Shown: positions 6,364 through 16,644, numbered from the stretch's first letter. The stretch: 20,295 bases of DNA from Neobacillus cucumis (GCF_023715505.1 NZ_JAMBOH010000050.1:1-20295), one strand, 5' to 3'. Numbers and translations: made by a program. The notes: generated by a model not told the origin, from the letters alone.

Positions 6364-7395
6364 GTGAAAAGAAAGCTATTAGGCGTAATTGATGCAACAA
6401 CCTATCACGAAGATTTGGAGGATTTAGTAATCCACCGCTCACTCGCAGCATTGCCATTTGGCGGGCGCTACCGTATTATCGACTTTATTCTTTCAAGTAT
6501 GGTCAATTCAGGTATACGCAGTGTGGCAATCTTTCCAAAGATGCAATACCGTTCCCTCATGGATCATTTAGGGTCAGGAAAAAATTGGGATTTAAATCGT
6601 AAGCGTGATGGACTTTTCTTTTTCCCATCCCCGATTGTAGAAAGTGATGGTAATAAAACTGGTTCGTTTGAACATTTTGCGGCTAATATGGATTATTTTT
6701 ACCGAAGCACCCAGGAATATGCCATTATCTCTAACTGTAACACCATTGTTAATATGAACCTTAGGCCAGTCTTAGAGTGGCATAATGAGGCAAAATGCGA
6801 TATCACTGAAATCCGTCACCAAGATGGACGTTCGATGGAAATGTATCTAATTAAAACTTCACTGCTGGTCAAATTAATTGAAACAAGACATCAGACAGGA
6901 TACACCTGTATGAAGGATGTTGTAACAGACCTAAATGCAGCGTATACGATTTGTCACTATGAATATAACGGCTATGCCGTAACAATAGATTCGATTGACA
7001 ACTATTTCTCTACCAGTATGAAATTGCTTGATTCAAAGGTATGGAAGCAATTATTTTTAAAAGACCAGCCTATTATTACAAAAGTAAAAGATGAACCGCC
7101 TACTAAGTATGTGCAAGAGTCCGTGGTGAAAAATGCGATGATTGCAAACGGATGCCACATTAGCGGGTCGGTCGAAAACAGTATTATCTCCCGCGGAGTG
7201 AAGATTGGCAAAGGGGCAGTGATTAAAAACTGCATTATTATGCAAAAGTGCCAAATTGAGGAGAACTGTTATTTAGATTCCGTTATTTTAGACAAGGATG
7301 TTAAGGTGGAGGCAGGTACTTATTTGGCAGGCACTGCACATGCCCCTTACGTTATTCGCAAAGGAACGAAACAAGGAGCGCTGATGAACTCGTGA
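6364..7395 (+). CDS. glgD: GlgD, regulatory subunit of ADP-glucose pyrophosphorylase
   Basis: 343-aa paralogue of GlgC. In Bacillus the GlgCD complex is more active than GlgC alone. GTG start at 6364 with AGGAGGG (6349-6355) eight bases upstream. The fold is kept ([11 protein letters not shown], residues 31-41; [14 protein letters not shown], about 70-83), but the GGxGxRL nucleotide loop at the N-terminus is missing, and the [13 protein letters not shown] motif reads [10 protein letters not shown] (123-132), so the catalytic Asp is gone. This supports a non-catalytic role. The C-terminal half has the beta-helix hexapeptide pattern. The stop codon overlaps the glgA start (GTGA). Confidence 0.95.
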   Translation: MKRKLLGVIDATTYHEDLEDLVIHRSLAALPFGGRYRIIDFILSSMVNSGIRSVAIFPKMQYRSLMDHLGSGKNWDLNRKRDGLFFFPSPIVESDGNKTGSFEHFAANMDYFYRSTQEYAIISNCNTIVNMNLRPVLEWHNEAKCDITEIRHQDGRSMEMYLIKTSLLVKLIETRHQTGYTCMKDVVTDLNAAYTICHYEYNGYAVTIDSIDNYFSTSMKLLDSKVWKQLFLKDQPIITKVKDEPPTKYVQESVVKNAMIANGCHISGSVENSIISRGVKIGKGAVIKNCIIMQKCQIEENCYLDSVILDKDVKVEAGTYLAGTAHAPYVIRKGTKQGALMNS

Positions 7396-8843
7396 AAATC
7401 TTATTTGCTGTATCGGAATGTGGCCCATTCGCCAAGTCTGGAGGACTTGCAGATGTTGCTGGATCACTTCCAAAAGAACTCAAGAGCCTTGGTACTGATG
7501 TCAGGGTAATTCTTCCGAAATATGGAACTATCTCAGAAGAGTACAAACAAAAAATGAAGAAAGTTAAGGAATTCACTGTATCTGTAGGCTGGAGAAATCA
7601 ATATTGTGGTATTGAAGAGCTTACACACCAAGGGATCACCTATTATTTCGTTGATAATGAATACTATTTTAAACGAGAAGGTTTGTATGGTTATTTTGAT
7701 GACGGGGAGAGATTTGCCTATTTAAATCGGGCCATTCTTGAGGCGATCGCCGAATTAGATTTTTATCCTGATGTCCTGCATTGTCATGATTGGCATACAG
7801 CCATGATTCCATACCTTTTAAGAACGGAGTACTACAAGAGAAAAGGGTATGGTTTGATTAAGACTGTGTTTACCATCCATAATCTGCAGTTTCAAGGGAT
7901 TTTTCCAAAAGAAGTATTGGAGGATTTATTGGGATTGGATTATCAATCCTTTCAATCAGGCCATCTGGAGTTCTTTGGGAATATCAATTTTATGAAAGGC
8001 GGCCTTGTAGCTGCTGACAAAATCACAACCGTTAGCCCAACCTATAAAGAGGAAATTCAAACCATGACTTTCGGTGAGAAACTAGATGGGCTATTACGAG
8101 CAAGAAAAGAGGACCTTATCGGGATCTTAAATGGAATTGATGAGGATTTTTATAATCCGGCAATTGATCCATTAATTTATCAAAATTATAAGGTGGATAC
8201 CTATTCTAAAAAAGCAGTTAACAAAAAAGAGATTCAAAAGAATTTTGGCTTGCCGCAGAGTGCTGCAACACCATTACTTGTCATGATCACAAGACTGACG
8301 AAACAAAAGGGGCTTGATCTGGTAAGGTGTGTTCTCAGGGAAATTTTGCAAGAGGATGTTCAGGTGATTATACTGGGAACGGGAGATTATGAATATGAAG
8401 AATATCTCCGCCAAGCAGCACGGGTGTATCCTGATAAATTAAAAGTTTATACCGGATTTAGTGAGGAACTTGCCCATAAGCTCTACGCAGCTGCAGACTT
8501 GTTTTTAATGCCGTCTCAATTTGAACCATGCGGCCTTGGACAGATGATTGCCATGAGATATGGTGCTATACCTATCGTTCGCGAAACAGGGGGCTTAAAT
8601 GATACTGTAAAGGCGTATAATGAGTTTACAGGCAGAGGAAATGGGTTCTCTTTCCAAAACTTTAATGCCCATGATATGCTATACACTGTTCAGCGAGCAC
8701 TAAGCTTTTATCATGATCAACCAGTTTGGGAATCCATTGTTAAACAAGCTATGGAAAAGGACTACAGCTGGGCGCAATCAGCATTTAGTTATAGCCAGCT
8801 TTATGCAAAGCTCGTCTCAAGGAGTGAAACTCATGTTTTCTAA
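7392..8843 (+). CDS. glgA: Glycogen synthase GlgA (ADP-glucose type, GT5)
   Basis: Extends alpha-1,4-glucan chains from ADP-glucose. 483 aa, normal for the family. KSGGLADV at residues 15-22 is the ADP-glucose-binding signature; HDWH (132-135), NGID (247-250), RLTKQKG (301-307) and [11 protein letters not shown] (374-384) are the typical GT-B fold motifs, the last with the catalytic-site Glu. The start is GTG at 7392, overlapping the last bases of glgD; AAGGAG (7373-7378) lies 13 bases upstream, a long spacing consistent with coupled translation. The stop overlaps glgP by 11 nt. Confidence 0.97.
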   Translation: MKILFAVSECGPFAKSGGLADVAGSLPKELKSLGTDVRVILPKYGTISEEYKQKMKKVKEFTVSVGWRNQYCGIEELTHQGITYYFVDNEYYFKREGLYGYFDDGERFAYLNRAILEAIAELDFYPDVLHCHDWHTAMIPYLLRTEYYKRKGYGLIKTVFTIHNLQFQGIFPKEVLEDLLGLDYQSFQSGHLEFFGNINFMKGGLVAADKITTVSPTYKEEIQTMTFGEKLDGLLRARKEDLIGILNGIDEDFYNPAIDPLIYQNYKVDTYSKKAVNKKEIQKNFGLPQSAATPLLVMITRLTKQKGLDLVRCVLREILQEDVQVIILGTGDYEYEEYLRQAARVYPDKLKVYTGFSEELAHKLYAAADLFLMPSQFEPCGLGQMIAMRYGAIPIVRETGGLNDTVKAYNEFTGRGNGFSFQNFNAHDMLYTVQRALSFYHDQPVWESIVKQAMEKDYSWAQSAFSYSQLYAKLVSRSETHVF

Positions 8844-11229
8844 TAAAACTAGTTTTAAGCAGACCTTCCTGAAAAGACTTGAGATGCTATGTGGGAAAAG
8901 CTTTTCTGAAAGTTCAGCACGGGATCAGTATCAAACCCTTGGCAGCATGATTCGGGAGTTTGTGAGTAATGACTGGATTGCGACAAATGAACAATATCTT
9001 GCAGCCCAGGGAAAGCAGGTTTACTATCTCTCAATTGAATATTTATTAGGTAAGTTGTTACGACAGAATCTAATAAATTTAGGTGTTGAGGAAACCGTAC
9101 AGACAGGACTTAAAGAATTAGGGATTGACCTCGATGAGCTTGAGGAGTTAGAAAGTGATGCAGGGTTAGGAAACGGCGGCTTAGGAAGATTAGCCGCTTG
9201 TTTTCTGGATTCACTCGCATCGCTTAATTTGCCGGGACACGGTCATGGCATTCGCTATAAACATGGTTTGTTTGAGCAGAAAATAGTCGATGGTTATCAA
9301 GTGGAACTTCCAGAGCAATGGCTGAGAAGCGGAAATGTTTGGGAAATTCGTAAACTTGACAGTGCAGTAAAAGTTCCATTTTGGGGAAAGGTCGAAGCGA
9401 GGATGGAGAAAGAACGTCTCGTCTTCCATCATTTGAATGCTGAAACGGTAACAGCGGTTCCGCATGACATGCCTGTTATCGGTTATAACACACAAACTGT
9501 CAATACATTAAGGTTGTGGAATGCCGAGCCATCACAATTTCCTATTGATGCCGATATATTAAAATATAAGCGCGAGACAGAATCCATTTCCGAATTTCTA
9601 TACCCTGACGATACCCATGATGAGGGTAAAATCTTAAGGCTAAAACAGCAGTACTTTTTAGTGGCTGCGAGTATACAATCTATCTTAAGAACTTACCGAA
9701 AACAACATTCCGGCATAAATGAACTGCATAAACATGTTTGTATTCACATCAATGACACACACCCTGTTTTGGCTATCCCAGAGCTCATGAGAATCCTAAT
9801 TGATGAGGAAGGATATGAGTGGGACCAAGCATGGCACATTACGAAAAATACCATTTCCTATACCAACCATACCACTTTATCTGAGGCGCTCGAGAAATGG
9901 CCGATCCATATTTTTCAGCCATTATTGCCAAGGATTTATATGATTGTCGAAGAGATCAATGAGCGCTTTTGCCGGGAACTATGGGAACAAACCCCTGGTG
10001 ATTGGAAGAGGATTAGTGATCTTGCCATCATAGCCGATAATTTTGTGAAGATGGCACATCTAGCTATTGTAGGAAGCTTTAGTGTAAATGGTGTCGCCAA
10101 GCTACATACTGAGATACTTAAGAAACGGGAAATGAATCAATTTTATCAACTATACCCAGAGAAATTTAATAACAAAACGAACGGTATTGCTTACCGACGA
10201 TGGCTGTTAAAGGCCAATCCAAAATTGTCCTCGCTTATCACTGATGCCATTGGGCCCTCTTGGATGAATTCAGCTGAGGAGCTTAATCATTTACTAACCT
10301 ATCAGAATGATTCGTCATTTTTAGACCGGCTTTTAAAGATAAAAAATGAGAATAAACAGCGGCTTGCGGATATCATTTTGGATAAAACAGGAGTGGCAGT
10401 CGATACTGAAGCTATTTTTGATGTACAGGTAAAACGGCTTCATGCCTACAAGCGCCAGCTTTTAAATGTTTTACACATCATGCACCTATATAACAGGATA
10501 AAGGAAGATGCAACTTATCCGATTGTCCCAAGGGTGTTTATTTTTGGTGCTAAAGCTTCGCCAGGTTATTATTATGCAAAAAAGATTATCAAATTAATTA
10601 ACACCGTGGCTGAACAAGTCAATAATGACCCAAGGGTCGGGAATAAACTAAAGGTGATTTTCCTTGAAAATTATCGGGTTTCCTTAGCTGAAAAAATCTT
10701 TCCGGCCTCAGATGTTAGTGAACAGATTTCAACTGCTAGTAAAGAGGCCTCTGGAACCGGGAATATGAAGTTTATGATTAATGGTGCCTTAACTGTGGGA
10801 ACTTTGGATGGAGCCAATATAGAAATTAAAGAATTAGTTGGTCCATCAAATATCTTTACATTTGGATTAACTTCAGACGAAGTCCTTCACTATTATCAGC
10901 ATGGCGGCTATAATTCCCGAGAGTATTATCATCATGATTATCGAATCAGGCAGGCGGTTGATCAACTCGTCAATGGATTCTTTCCTGGTGTTAATAATGA
11001 ATTTGAACCGATATTTGATTCGCTGCTAGAAGAAAATGATCAATATTTTGTCTTAAAGGATTTTGCTTCTTATGCAAAAGTGCAGGAACAAATAGGTAAA
11101 CAATTTGCCGACAAGAGCGGGTGGCAGAGGATGAGTTTAGCTAATATTGCTCATGCCGGCTATTTTTCGAGTGATCGTACCATAAAGGAATATGCGGATG
11201 ATATTTGGGGGATTAAGTCTCTTAAGTAA
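8833..11229 (+). CDS. glgP: Glycogen phosphorylase GlgP
   Basis: Releases glucose-1-phosphate from glycogen ends using phosphate and pyridoxal phosphate (GT35). 798 aa from ATG 8833, which has AAGGAG (8819-8824) eight bases upstream; the longer open frame from 8713 lies inside glgA and is rejected. The glucan/active-site segment [15 protein letters not shown] is at about residues 109-123, and the PLP lysine is Lys646 within [17 protein letters not shown]. Last gene of the operon, followed after 1 nt by a strong terminator. It makes the operon a full synthesis and mobilisation unit. Confidence 0.97.
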   Translation: MFSNKTSFKQTFLKRLEMLCGKSFSESSARDQYQTLGSMIREFVSNDWIATNEQYLAAQGKQVYYLSIEYLLGKLLRQNLINLGVEETVQTGLKELGIDLDELEELESDAGLGNGGLGRLAACFLDSLASLNLPGHGHGIRYKHGLFEQKIVDGYQVELPEQWLRSGNVWEIRKLDSAVKVPFWGKVEARMEKERLVFHHLNAETVTAVPHDMPVIGYNTQTVNTLRLWNAEPSQFPIDADILKYKRETESISEFLYPDDTHDEGKILRLKQQYFLVAASIQSILRTYRKQHSGINELHKHVCIHINDTHPVLAIPELMRILIDEEGYEWDQAWHITKNTISYTNHTTLSEALEKWPIHIFQPLLPRIYMIVEEINERFCRELWEQTPGDWKRISDLAIIADNFVKMAHLAIVGSFSVNGVAKLHTEILKKREMNQFYQLYPEKFNNKTNGIAYRRWLLKANPKLSSLITDAIGPSWMNSAEELNHLLTYQNDSSFLDRLLKIKNENKQRLADIILDKTGVAVDTEAIFDVQVKRLHAYKRQLLNVLHIMHLYNRIKEDATYPIVPRVFIFGAKASPGYYYAKKIIKLINTVAEQVNNDPRVGNKLKVIFLENYRVSLAEKIFPASDVSEQISTASKEASGTGNMKFMINGALTVGTLDGANIEIKELVGPSNIFTFGLTSDEVLHYYQHGGYNSREYYHHDYRIRQAVDQLVNGFFPGVNNEFEPIFDSLLEENDQYFVLKDFASYAKVQEQIGKQFADKSGWQRMSLANIAHAGYFSSDRTIKEYADDIWGIKSLK

Positions 11230-11230
11230 G

Positions 11231-11264
11231 AAAAAAGCTTCTGCCATTGGGCAGAAGCTTTTCT
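11231..11264 (+). terminator. Intrinsic terminator after glgP
   Basis: AAGCTTCTGCC (11235-11245) and GGCAGAAGCTT (11250-11260) form a perfect 11-bp stem with loop ATTG. The A-run before and T-run after allow it to act in both directions, so it may also end menA transcripts coming from the other strand. Confidence 0.93.
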
Positions 11265-11330
11265 TATCGTTAAGGAAATTAAAATTTTCGCTTGTGGATA
11301 ACTATTAAAAAACGGACTATCGACGTCCAG

Positions 11331-11368
11331 AAGGCTGGTCTGTAGCCTTGCGCCCCTGAACAAGGCGC
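11331..11368. repeat. Paired short palindromes downstream of menA
   Basis: AAGGCT (11331-11336) pairs with AGCCTT (11344-11349), and GCGCC (11350-11354) pairs with GGCGC (11364-11368), immediately followed by TTCCGCTTTTCTT. The segment resembles a GC-rich interspersed repeat that I recall from Bacillaceae intergenic regions, ending GGCGCTTCCGCTTTTCTT. Read on the minus strand it lies 12 bases after the menA stop. Confidence 0.45.
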
Positions 11369-11379
11369 TTCCGCTTTTC

Positions 11380-12318
11380 TTATGAAAAGAAATGACCGAT
11401 AAAAATACCAATTGCGAGTAAGAATCCAAAAATGGTATTGGTTTGAGCAGTTGCAATCATAGCAGGGGCCATTTTAAGCGGCACATTATTCTCAATAAAC
11501 CCTTTTATGGCTTTAACTGGTTTCGGAACACTCAAAATCACTATAGCTGTCCAGAAAGGAGCAATACCACTGATGATAAGTCCCAAAATCCAAAGATAAG
11601 AAAAGGTAAACATACCAGCTAATAGATAAATCGCCTTCTTCTTACCTAGTAAAATCGCTACAGTTCTACGGCCATTCTCTTTATCACCATCAAGGTCACG
11701 GATGTTATTAGAAAGCATAATCATACCTACTAAAACCATACTAGGTACGGAGAGAAAAATACTTGAATGATCAACCGTTCCAGTTTGTATAAAGAAAGAA
11801 ATTAATATAATCAGCATGCCCATAAAAAAACCTGAAAGAAGCTCACCAAAAGGTGTGTAAGCAATTGGAACAGGGCCTCCTGTGTAGAAATAGCCGACAG
11901 CCATGCAAACGAGCCCCACAATGGCTAACCACCAGCTGCTATTGGCACAAATATATACTCCAAGTAATAAAGAAATGAGATAAAATCCAAAAGCAAGATT
12001 AATGACCGTTTTTGGATTGATTCCATCCCGAACAATGGTTCCGCCTATCCCTACGGATTCTGCTGTATCCAAGCCTCTCTTAAAATCGAAGTATTCATTA
12101 AACATATTTGTAGCTGCTTGTATCAACATACTAGCAACCAGCATGGCAAGAAAAAGGCCGATTTGAATTTTACCGTTCTTAAGAGCTAATGCCGTACCAA
12201 GCAGAACTGGTACAAACGATGCTGTAAGTGTATGAGGACGGGTCATTTTCCACCAAACTTGAAAACCGCGGTTAGCTTCAATGTCCTGCTTTGATTTTTG
12301 TTGTAAATTTGAATGCAT
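11380..12318 (-). CDS. menA: 1,4-dihydroxy-2-naphthoate polyprenyltransferase MenA
   Basis: Membrane enzyme of the UbiA family that attaches the polyprenyl chain to dihydroxynaphthoate, giving demethylmenaquinone. 312 aa with about eight to nine hydrophobic segments. The two Asp-rich prenyl-diphosphate/Mg motifs are visible: NMFNEYFD (residues 71-78) and NNIRDLDGDKENGRRT (204-219). The ATG has AAGGGGGAG just upstream on the minus strand. It is transcribed divergently from the menFDHBEC operon that supplies its substrate. The prenyl length cannot be read from the sequence; heptaprenyl is usual in Bacillus. Confidence 0.95.
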   Translation of the reverse strand: MHSNLQQKSKQDIEANRGFQVWWKMTRPHTLTASFVPVLLGTALALKNGKIQIGLFLAMLVASMLIQAATNMFNEYFDFKRGLDTAESVGIGGTIVRDGINPKTVINLAFGFYLISLLLGVYICANSSWWLAIVGLVCMAVGYFYTGGPVPIAYTPFGELLSGFFMGMLIILISFFIQTGTVDHSSIFLSVPSMVLVGMIMLSNNIRDLDGDKENGRRTVAILLGKKKAIYLLAGMFTFSYLWILGLIISGIAPFWTAIVILSVPKPVKAIKGFIENNVPLKMAPAMIATAQTNTIFGFLLAIGIFIGHFFS

Positions 12319-12391
12319 ACGTTCTCCCCCTTGTACATTTTCTCTCTATATTTGAAGCTTTACTAGCGTTTAGGGTTCTTTCCCACACCTA

Positions 12392-12421
12392 AGTGTATTG
12401 GAATACCCTATTTAGTGTCAA
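12392..12421 (-). promoter_or_regulatory. Candidate sigma-A promoter of menA
   Basis: On the minus strand a perfect TTGACA (plus-strand 12416-12421) is followed after 18 bp by TACACT (12392-12397). Initiation near 12385 would leave a leader of about 65 nt before the menA ATG. Confidence 0.5.
12395..12406. promoter_or_regulatory. Palindrome GTATTGGAATAC in the menA promoter
   Basis: GTATT (12395-12399) and AATAC (12402-12406) form a perfect inverted repeat with a 2-bp centre. It lies across the menA -10/spacer, where a repressor would block RNA polymerase. No regulator is recognised. Confidence 0.35.
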
Positions 12422-12573
12422 TTAATTTTTGTTTTCAAAACTAGAAGATAATCCCTGTTCGATTATTATCTGCTTTTCGTGGAAAACTGAAGGTATAAAA
12501 ACCGATTTCCACTCTCTTTTAGAATTTTGATATATAATAAGGTATAAAGCTGTGCAGATAGTGATTAGAATGA

Positions 12574-12603
12574 TTGACTTATTTATAATGGGAGTAGTAT
12601 CTT
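12574..12603 (+). promoter_or_regulatory. Candidate promoter of the men operon
   Basis: TTGACT (12574-12579) and TATCTT (12598-12603) are 18 bp apart, giving a start near 12610 and a leader of about 50 nt. Competing -10 hexamers (TATAAT at 12533 and 12584) have poor -35 partners; the first carries a TG extension (TGATATATA, from 12528). Confidence 0.35.
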
Positions 12604-12661
12604 AGAATAGGCTTTAAGATGAATGGATAACAGTCATTTCGGCTGTTTTGGAGGGATTTGT

Positions 12662-14062
12662 TTGATTACCATTCAAGAAACAGAAACAAAAGAAAGGGGT
12701 CTTTTAGGGGTAAATCGGGCACGAGAATTAGGCCGGCCCATTTTAATGAGTGTAGTTTATAAAATGGATACGACTAATCCTTTATCCTTTTTTAATGCTG
12801 GAAAAGACCGTTATTGCGGGGAACGTTTTTTTTGGAAAGACCCGACAAATGATATCGTTCTAATTGGACTAGGAATTTCAAAGCAAATTCAATCGGATCA
12901 GGCTGCTGACCGCTTTTTTCATGTTGAAAAAGAGTGGAAAAGCTTCTTAAAAGACGGTTTTATTTTTAATCAATATAAAGTCGACGGTGTTGGACCTCTT
13001 ATGTTTGGAGGCTTCTCATTTGATCCTTTTAAAGAAAAAACAGAACTTTGGTCCAAGTTTGCAGATTCTTTATTTCACATACCCAAATTCTTATTGAGTA
13101 TCATCCGAGGTGAAACCTTTTTAACCACAAATATTATTTTTACACCAAATGATGATTTATCACTTTATAGCAAGAGTTTGGAAGAAAGAAATCAACTGCT
13201 TGATACATTAAGAACAAGGATTGGCACAAAATCTCCCTCATTAATGAGGGAAGATGAAATCTTTCCTGAAAGCTGGAAGCAAACGGTTGACGATGTTGCG
13301 AAAGAATTAACAAAGGGTCCTTTGAAAAAAGTAGTCCTTGCTCGTGAGTTAAGATTAGTATTTAGTTCGGATGTTGAAGCAGAATCAGTCCTTGAAAATT
13401 TATATAAACAGCAGCCGGCAAGCTATATTTTTGCTTTTGAATCGAATGGAGATTGCTTTATAGGAGCTTCACCAGAACGGCTTATAAAAAAACAAGGCAA
13501 TGAAGTCTATTCGACCTGTTTGGCAGGTTCGATTTCTCGTGGTAATACAGAAGAAGAAGATCAGATATTAGGACAGACTCTTTTAGCTGATCAAAAAAAT
13601 CTGATTGAACACGGGTATGTAGTCGAAATGATTAAAGAAGCGCTCGAGCAATCGTGTAAAGAGGTTATTTTACCTGATAAACCGCAATTAATGAAAATGA
13701 GAGATATTCAGCACCTTTATACTCCGGTAATTGGGAAGTGCGGTCCAAACACATCCCTTTTGTTACTTGTAGAGAAGCTTCATCCAACACCTGCACTTGG
13801 CGGGCTTCCCAAAACTTTAGCGGTAGAAAAGATAAGAGAAGTAGAAGAACTAGATCGAGGACTATTTGGCGGTCCGCTCGGATGGGTCGATTATCAGCAA
13901 AATGGTGAATTTGCCGTAGCTATCCGCTCTGGGCTTATCCAGGAGCAAGAAGTCTCCTTATTTGCCGGGTGTGGTGTGGTTTCCGATTCAAAATCTGAAG
14001 ATGAGTATTTGGAAACTGCTTTAAAGTTTAGACCAATGCTTCGCGCTCTTGGAGGGAAATAA
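12662..14062 (+). CDS. menF: Isochorismate synthase MenF
   Basis: Converts chorismate to isochorismate, the entry to menaquinone synthesis. 466 aa from TTG 12662, preferred over the upstream ATG at 12623 because GGAGGG (12650-12655) is six bases before it and the product (ITIQET) then aligns with the B. subtilis MenF start; the ATG lacks a good ribosome-binding site. Chorismate-binding-family motifs: KKVVLARE with the general-base Lys (about 223), GASPERLI (about 268-275), CLAGSISRG, LHPTPALGG (about 373-381) and FAVAIRSGLI (about 417-426). First gene of menFDHBEC. Confidence 0.95.
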   Translation: MITIQETETKERGLLGVNRARELGRPILMSVVYKMDTTNPLSFFNAGKDRYCGERFFWKDPTNDIVLIGLGISKQIQSDQAADRFFHVEKEWKSFLKDGFIFNQYKVDGVGPLMFGGFSFDPFKEKTELWSKFADSLFHIPKFLLSIIRGETFLTTNIIFTPNDDLSLYSKSLEERNQLLDTLRTRIGTKSPSLMREDEIFPESWKQTVDDVAKELTKGPLKKVVLARELRLVFSSDVEAESVLENLYKQQPASYIFAFESNGDCFIGASPERLIKKQGNEVYSTCLAGSISRGNTEEEDQILGQTLLADQKNLIEHGYVVEMIKEALEQSCKEVILPDKPQLMKMRDIQHLYTPVIGKCGPNTSLLLLVEKLHPTPALGGLPKTLAVEKIREVEELDRGLFGGPLGWVDYQQNGEFAVAIRSGLIQEQEVSLFAGCGVVSDSKSEDEYLETALKFRPMLRALGGK

Positions 14063-14068
14063 TTAATT

Positions 14069-15820
14069 ATGAATCATCAAGAATCATTAACTGCTTATAT
14101 TGCAGCCTTTGTTTCAGAACTTGTCTTAACTGGTATCACTGATGTAGTCGTTAGCCCTGGTTCGAGGTCAACTCCGATGGCAATGGTCATGGCTGAACAC
14201 CCGGATTTAAAAGTTCATATCCATGTTGATGAACGTTCAGCTGCTTTTTTCGGACTAGGGATAGCTAAAGCAAAAAACATGCCTGTCGCCATTTTGTGCA
14301 CATCTGGTACGGCAGCGGCTAATTATTTTCCAGCGATCGTGGAGGCAAAGTATTCACGTGTTCCATTGCTTGTCCTAACAGCTGACAGACCACATGAATT
14401 AAGAGAAGTGGGAGCTCCACAAGCCATTGATCAGCTGCATTTGTATGGCAAGCATGTAAAATGGTTTGCTGATATGGCATTGCCAGAGAAAAGCAATGAG
14501 ATGCTCCGCTATGCGAGAACCATTTGTGCAAGAGCTGCAGCTATTGCAACCCAAGCACCTGCGGGACCGGTACATCTGAACTTTCCGTTCCGTGAACCAC
14601 TGATCCCGAAGATAGACGAAAGTCTATTTGCGCTTTCAGAGCGGCCAAAGGGGTATGTCAAGGTTCATAATGGCGATATTACGCTAAGCGACGATGAGGT
14701 CAAGGATATTGCGAAAGATTTGATGGGCAAAGAAAAGGGAATAATAGTTTGTGGTAATATAACGGATGAAAAGTTTGCAAAAGCAGTCACAGACCTAGGC
14801 GCCAAGTTAAACTTTCCTATTTTAGCCGACCCCTTATCACAATTACGAAGTGGACGACATAAGCTTGAGAATATTATTGATGCTTATGATACCTTTTTAA
14901 GAAATGAAGATGCGAAGTCCTTTCTTAAGCCGGACGTTGTATTACGATTTGGCGCAATGCCCGTTTCGAAAGCGTTAACGATATTCCTAAAAGAGAATCA
15001 AGGTTCAGATCACTTTGTAGTAGACGTCGGGGGCGGCTGGCGTGACCCTTCCGCAATATCATCGAATATGTTTTTTTGTAATGAAACGATGTTTTGTGAA
15101 AAATTAGTTACGTATTTGAATGATAATTCTTCTTCTGCGTTTTTAGATGATTGGAAAAAGGTAAATCAACTGACAAAAGAAAATATGGCGATTATCCGTG
15201 ATGTACGAGAATTGAGTGAAGGAAAACTGTTTTATCAATTGGCTGACCAGCTTCCAGAAGAAGCCACCCTTTTTGTGGGTAACAGTATGCCTATCCGTGA
15301 TTTAGATAGCTTTTTCTTAAGTAATCATAAATCGATTAAGGTAATGGCCAATCGAGGGGCCAATGGGATTGACGGGACGGTTTCAACTGCAATCGGTGCT
15401 GCTGTTTATACAAAATCCTTATACTTGGTTTTGGGGGATTTAACCTTTTTCCACGATTTAAATGGTTTGATTGCGGCTAAGCTTTATGATATTGATATTC
15501 ATATTATTCTCATTAACAATAATGGCGGGGGAATATTTTCTTTTCTTCCACAATCCGAGCATCCTCAGCATTTTGAACTATTGTTCGGTACCCCACTGAA
15601 TATAAACTTTGAGCATGCTGTTAAAATGTTCAATGGAAATTACAACAAAATAGCAACTTGGGATCAACTTGGGACCTTATTAAAACAAAGCCATCACCAA
15701 AAAGGAATCCATGTATATGAGATTGAAACAAATAGAGACAGAAATCGTGATGAACATCGTGAACTTTGGCGTTCTGTTTCCCAGGAAATATCAAATCTTG
15801 TCGATGGAGCGCAAGAATGA
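14069..15820 (+). CDS. menD: SEPHCHC synthase MenD (ThDP-dependent)
   Basis: Joins isochorismate and 2-oxoglutarate with loss of CO2, giving 2-succinyl-5-enolpyruvyl-6-hydroxy-3-cyclohexene-1-carboxylate. 583 aa. VVSPGSRSTPMAM (residues 27-39), DERSAAF with Glu55 (the cofactor-activating Glu), CTSGTAAANY (77-86), NSMPIRDLD (405-413), NRGANGIDG (428-436) and the ThDP/Mg signature GDLTFFHDLNG (456-466) followed by NNNGGGIF. GGAGGG (14051-14056) lies 12 bases before the ATG, a rather long spacing. The TGA overlaps the menH ATG (ATGA). Confidence 0.97.
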   Translation: MNHQESLTAYIAAFVSELVLTGITDVVVSPGSRSTPMAMVMAEHPDLKVHIHVDERSAAFFGLGIAKAKNMPVAILCTSGTAAANYFPAIVEAKYSRVPLLVLTADRPHELREVGAPQAIDQLHLYGKHVKWFADMALPEKSNEMLRYARTICARAAAIATQAPAGPVHLNFPFREPLIPKIDESLFALSERPKGYVKVHNGDITLSDDEVKDIAKDLMGKEKGIIVCGNITDEKFAKAVTDLGAKLNFPILADPLSQLRSGRHKLENIIDAYDTFLRNEDAKSFLKPDVVLRFGAMPVSKALTIFLKENQGSDHFVVDVGGGWRDPSAISSNMFFCNETMFCEKLVTYLNDNSSSAFLDDWKKVNQLTKENMAIIRDVRELSEGKLFYQLADQLPEEATLFVGNSMPIRDLDSFFLSNHKSIKVMANRGANGIDGTVSTAIGAAVYTKSLYLVLGDLTFFHDLNGLIAAKLYDIDIHIILINNNGGGIFSFLPQSEHPQHFELLFGTPLNINFEHAVKMFNGNYNKIATWDQLGTLLKQSHHQKGIHVYEIETNRDRNRDEHRELWRSVSQEISNLVDGAQE

Positions 15821-16626
15821 TTGTGGTTGTCGACGAGATTCGCTATCATCTAGAGGTTCATGGTGAAGGATTTCCGCTTATCTTACTGCACGGCTTTACG
15901 GGCGATTGGTCTACTTGGACATCCTTTTTTGACAAATGGGGCCGCCACTCGAGGCTGATCGTTCCTGATATCATTGGACATGGCGAAACAGAATCACCTG
16001 AAGAACTAGGACATTATCAAATGGAATCCATGGCAAATAGCTTAAATACCATTTTGGAGAAAACAGGTGTTCATCAAGTAGACTTACTCGGTTATTCTAT
16101 GGGCGGCCGGCTTGCTCTAACTTTTGCGATGTTGTACCCGAACCGAGTTCGAAAGCTGATTTTAGAAAGTGCATCCCCTGGTCTTAAAACCGAGAGCGAG
16201 AGAGAAGTTCGCCGTATGAATGATGCAAAACTTGCAAACTTTATAGTAGACAAGGGATTGAAGTCTTTTGTTGATTATTGGGAAGATATCTCTTTATTTC
16301 AATCGATGAAGAGACTTCCTGCTTCAGTGAAAAACAAAATAAGAGAACAGCGCTTAATGAATTCTCCCTTGGGGCTTAAAAATAGTTTGCTTGGGATGGG
16401 GACAGGCTCACAGCCATCTTGGTGGAAGCAGCTAGACCAATTAAGCTGTGATGTTTTGCTGCTTACAGGCAGTGAGGACCAGAAGTTTTGTCGAATTGCA
16501 GAAGAGATGGCAGTTAGGTTAAAAAAATCCACCTGGATGGTCGTAGAAAATAGCGGACATGCAATTCATGTGGAAGAACCTGAAAAGTTTGGTACAATAG
16601 TAAGTGACTTTTTGTTAAATCAATAA
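15817..16626 (+). CDS. menH: SHCHC synthase MenH (alpha/beta hydrolase)
   Basis: Eliminates pyruvate from the MenD product to give 2-succinyl-6-hydroxy-2,4-cyclohexadiene-1-carboxylate. 269 aa. The start at 15817 overlaps the menD stop (ATGA) and has GGAG (15806-15809) seven bases upstream; the earlier in-frame start lies inside menD. Alpha/beta-hydrolase features: LLHGFTGDWSTW (residues 23-34), nucleophile elbow GYSMGG with Ser94, Asp221 in TGSEDQ, and His248 in NSGHAIH, together a full triad. Confidence 0.95.
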   Translation: MIVVVDEIRYHLEVHGEGFPLILLHGFTGDWSTWTSFFDKWGRHSRLIVPDIIGHGETESPEELGHYQMESMANSLNTILEKTGVHQVDLLGYSMGGRLALTFAMLYPNRVRKLILESASPGLKTESEREVRRMNDAKLANFIVDKGLKSFVDYWEDISLFQSMKRLPASVKNKIREQRLMNSPLGLKNSLLGMGTGSQPSWWKQLDQLSCDVLLLTGSEDQKFCRIAEEMAVRLKKSTWMVVENSGHAIHVEEPEKFGTIVSDFLLNQ

Positions 16627-16644
16627 TATAAGGAGGAGATCATT

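Larger units (their letters stand above)
12319..12661. other. Divergent menA-menF promoter region
   Basis: About 340 bp between the divergent starts. It contains the menA promoter candidate at 12392-12421, the palindrome at 12395-12406, an inverted repeat TTTTC-GTG-GAAAA (12474-12486), two TATAAT hexamers (12533-12538, 12584-12589) and TTGACT at 12574. A short weak stem AACAG/CTGTT (12629-12647) precedes the menF ribosome-binding site. No gene is convincing here. Confidence 0.6.

Noticed and set aside
8713..8832. N-terminal extension of GlgP from 8713
   Set aside because: It lies wholly within the end of glgA; ATG 8833 has AAGGAG at eight bases and gives the usual 798-aa length.
11160..11456. 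Minus-strand ORF covering the glgP terminator region
   Set aside because: It crosses the terminator hairpin and antisense glgP/menA sequence and shows no recognisable protein features.
12623..12661. ATG at 12623 as the menF start
   Set aside because: No good ribosome-binding site, whereas TTG 12662 has GGAGGG at ideal distance and gives the family-like N-terminus.
15766..15816. N-terminal extension of MenH from 15766
   Set aside because: It overlaps menD; the ATGA junction at 15817 with GGAG upstream is the expected coupled start.
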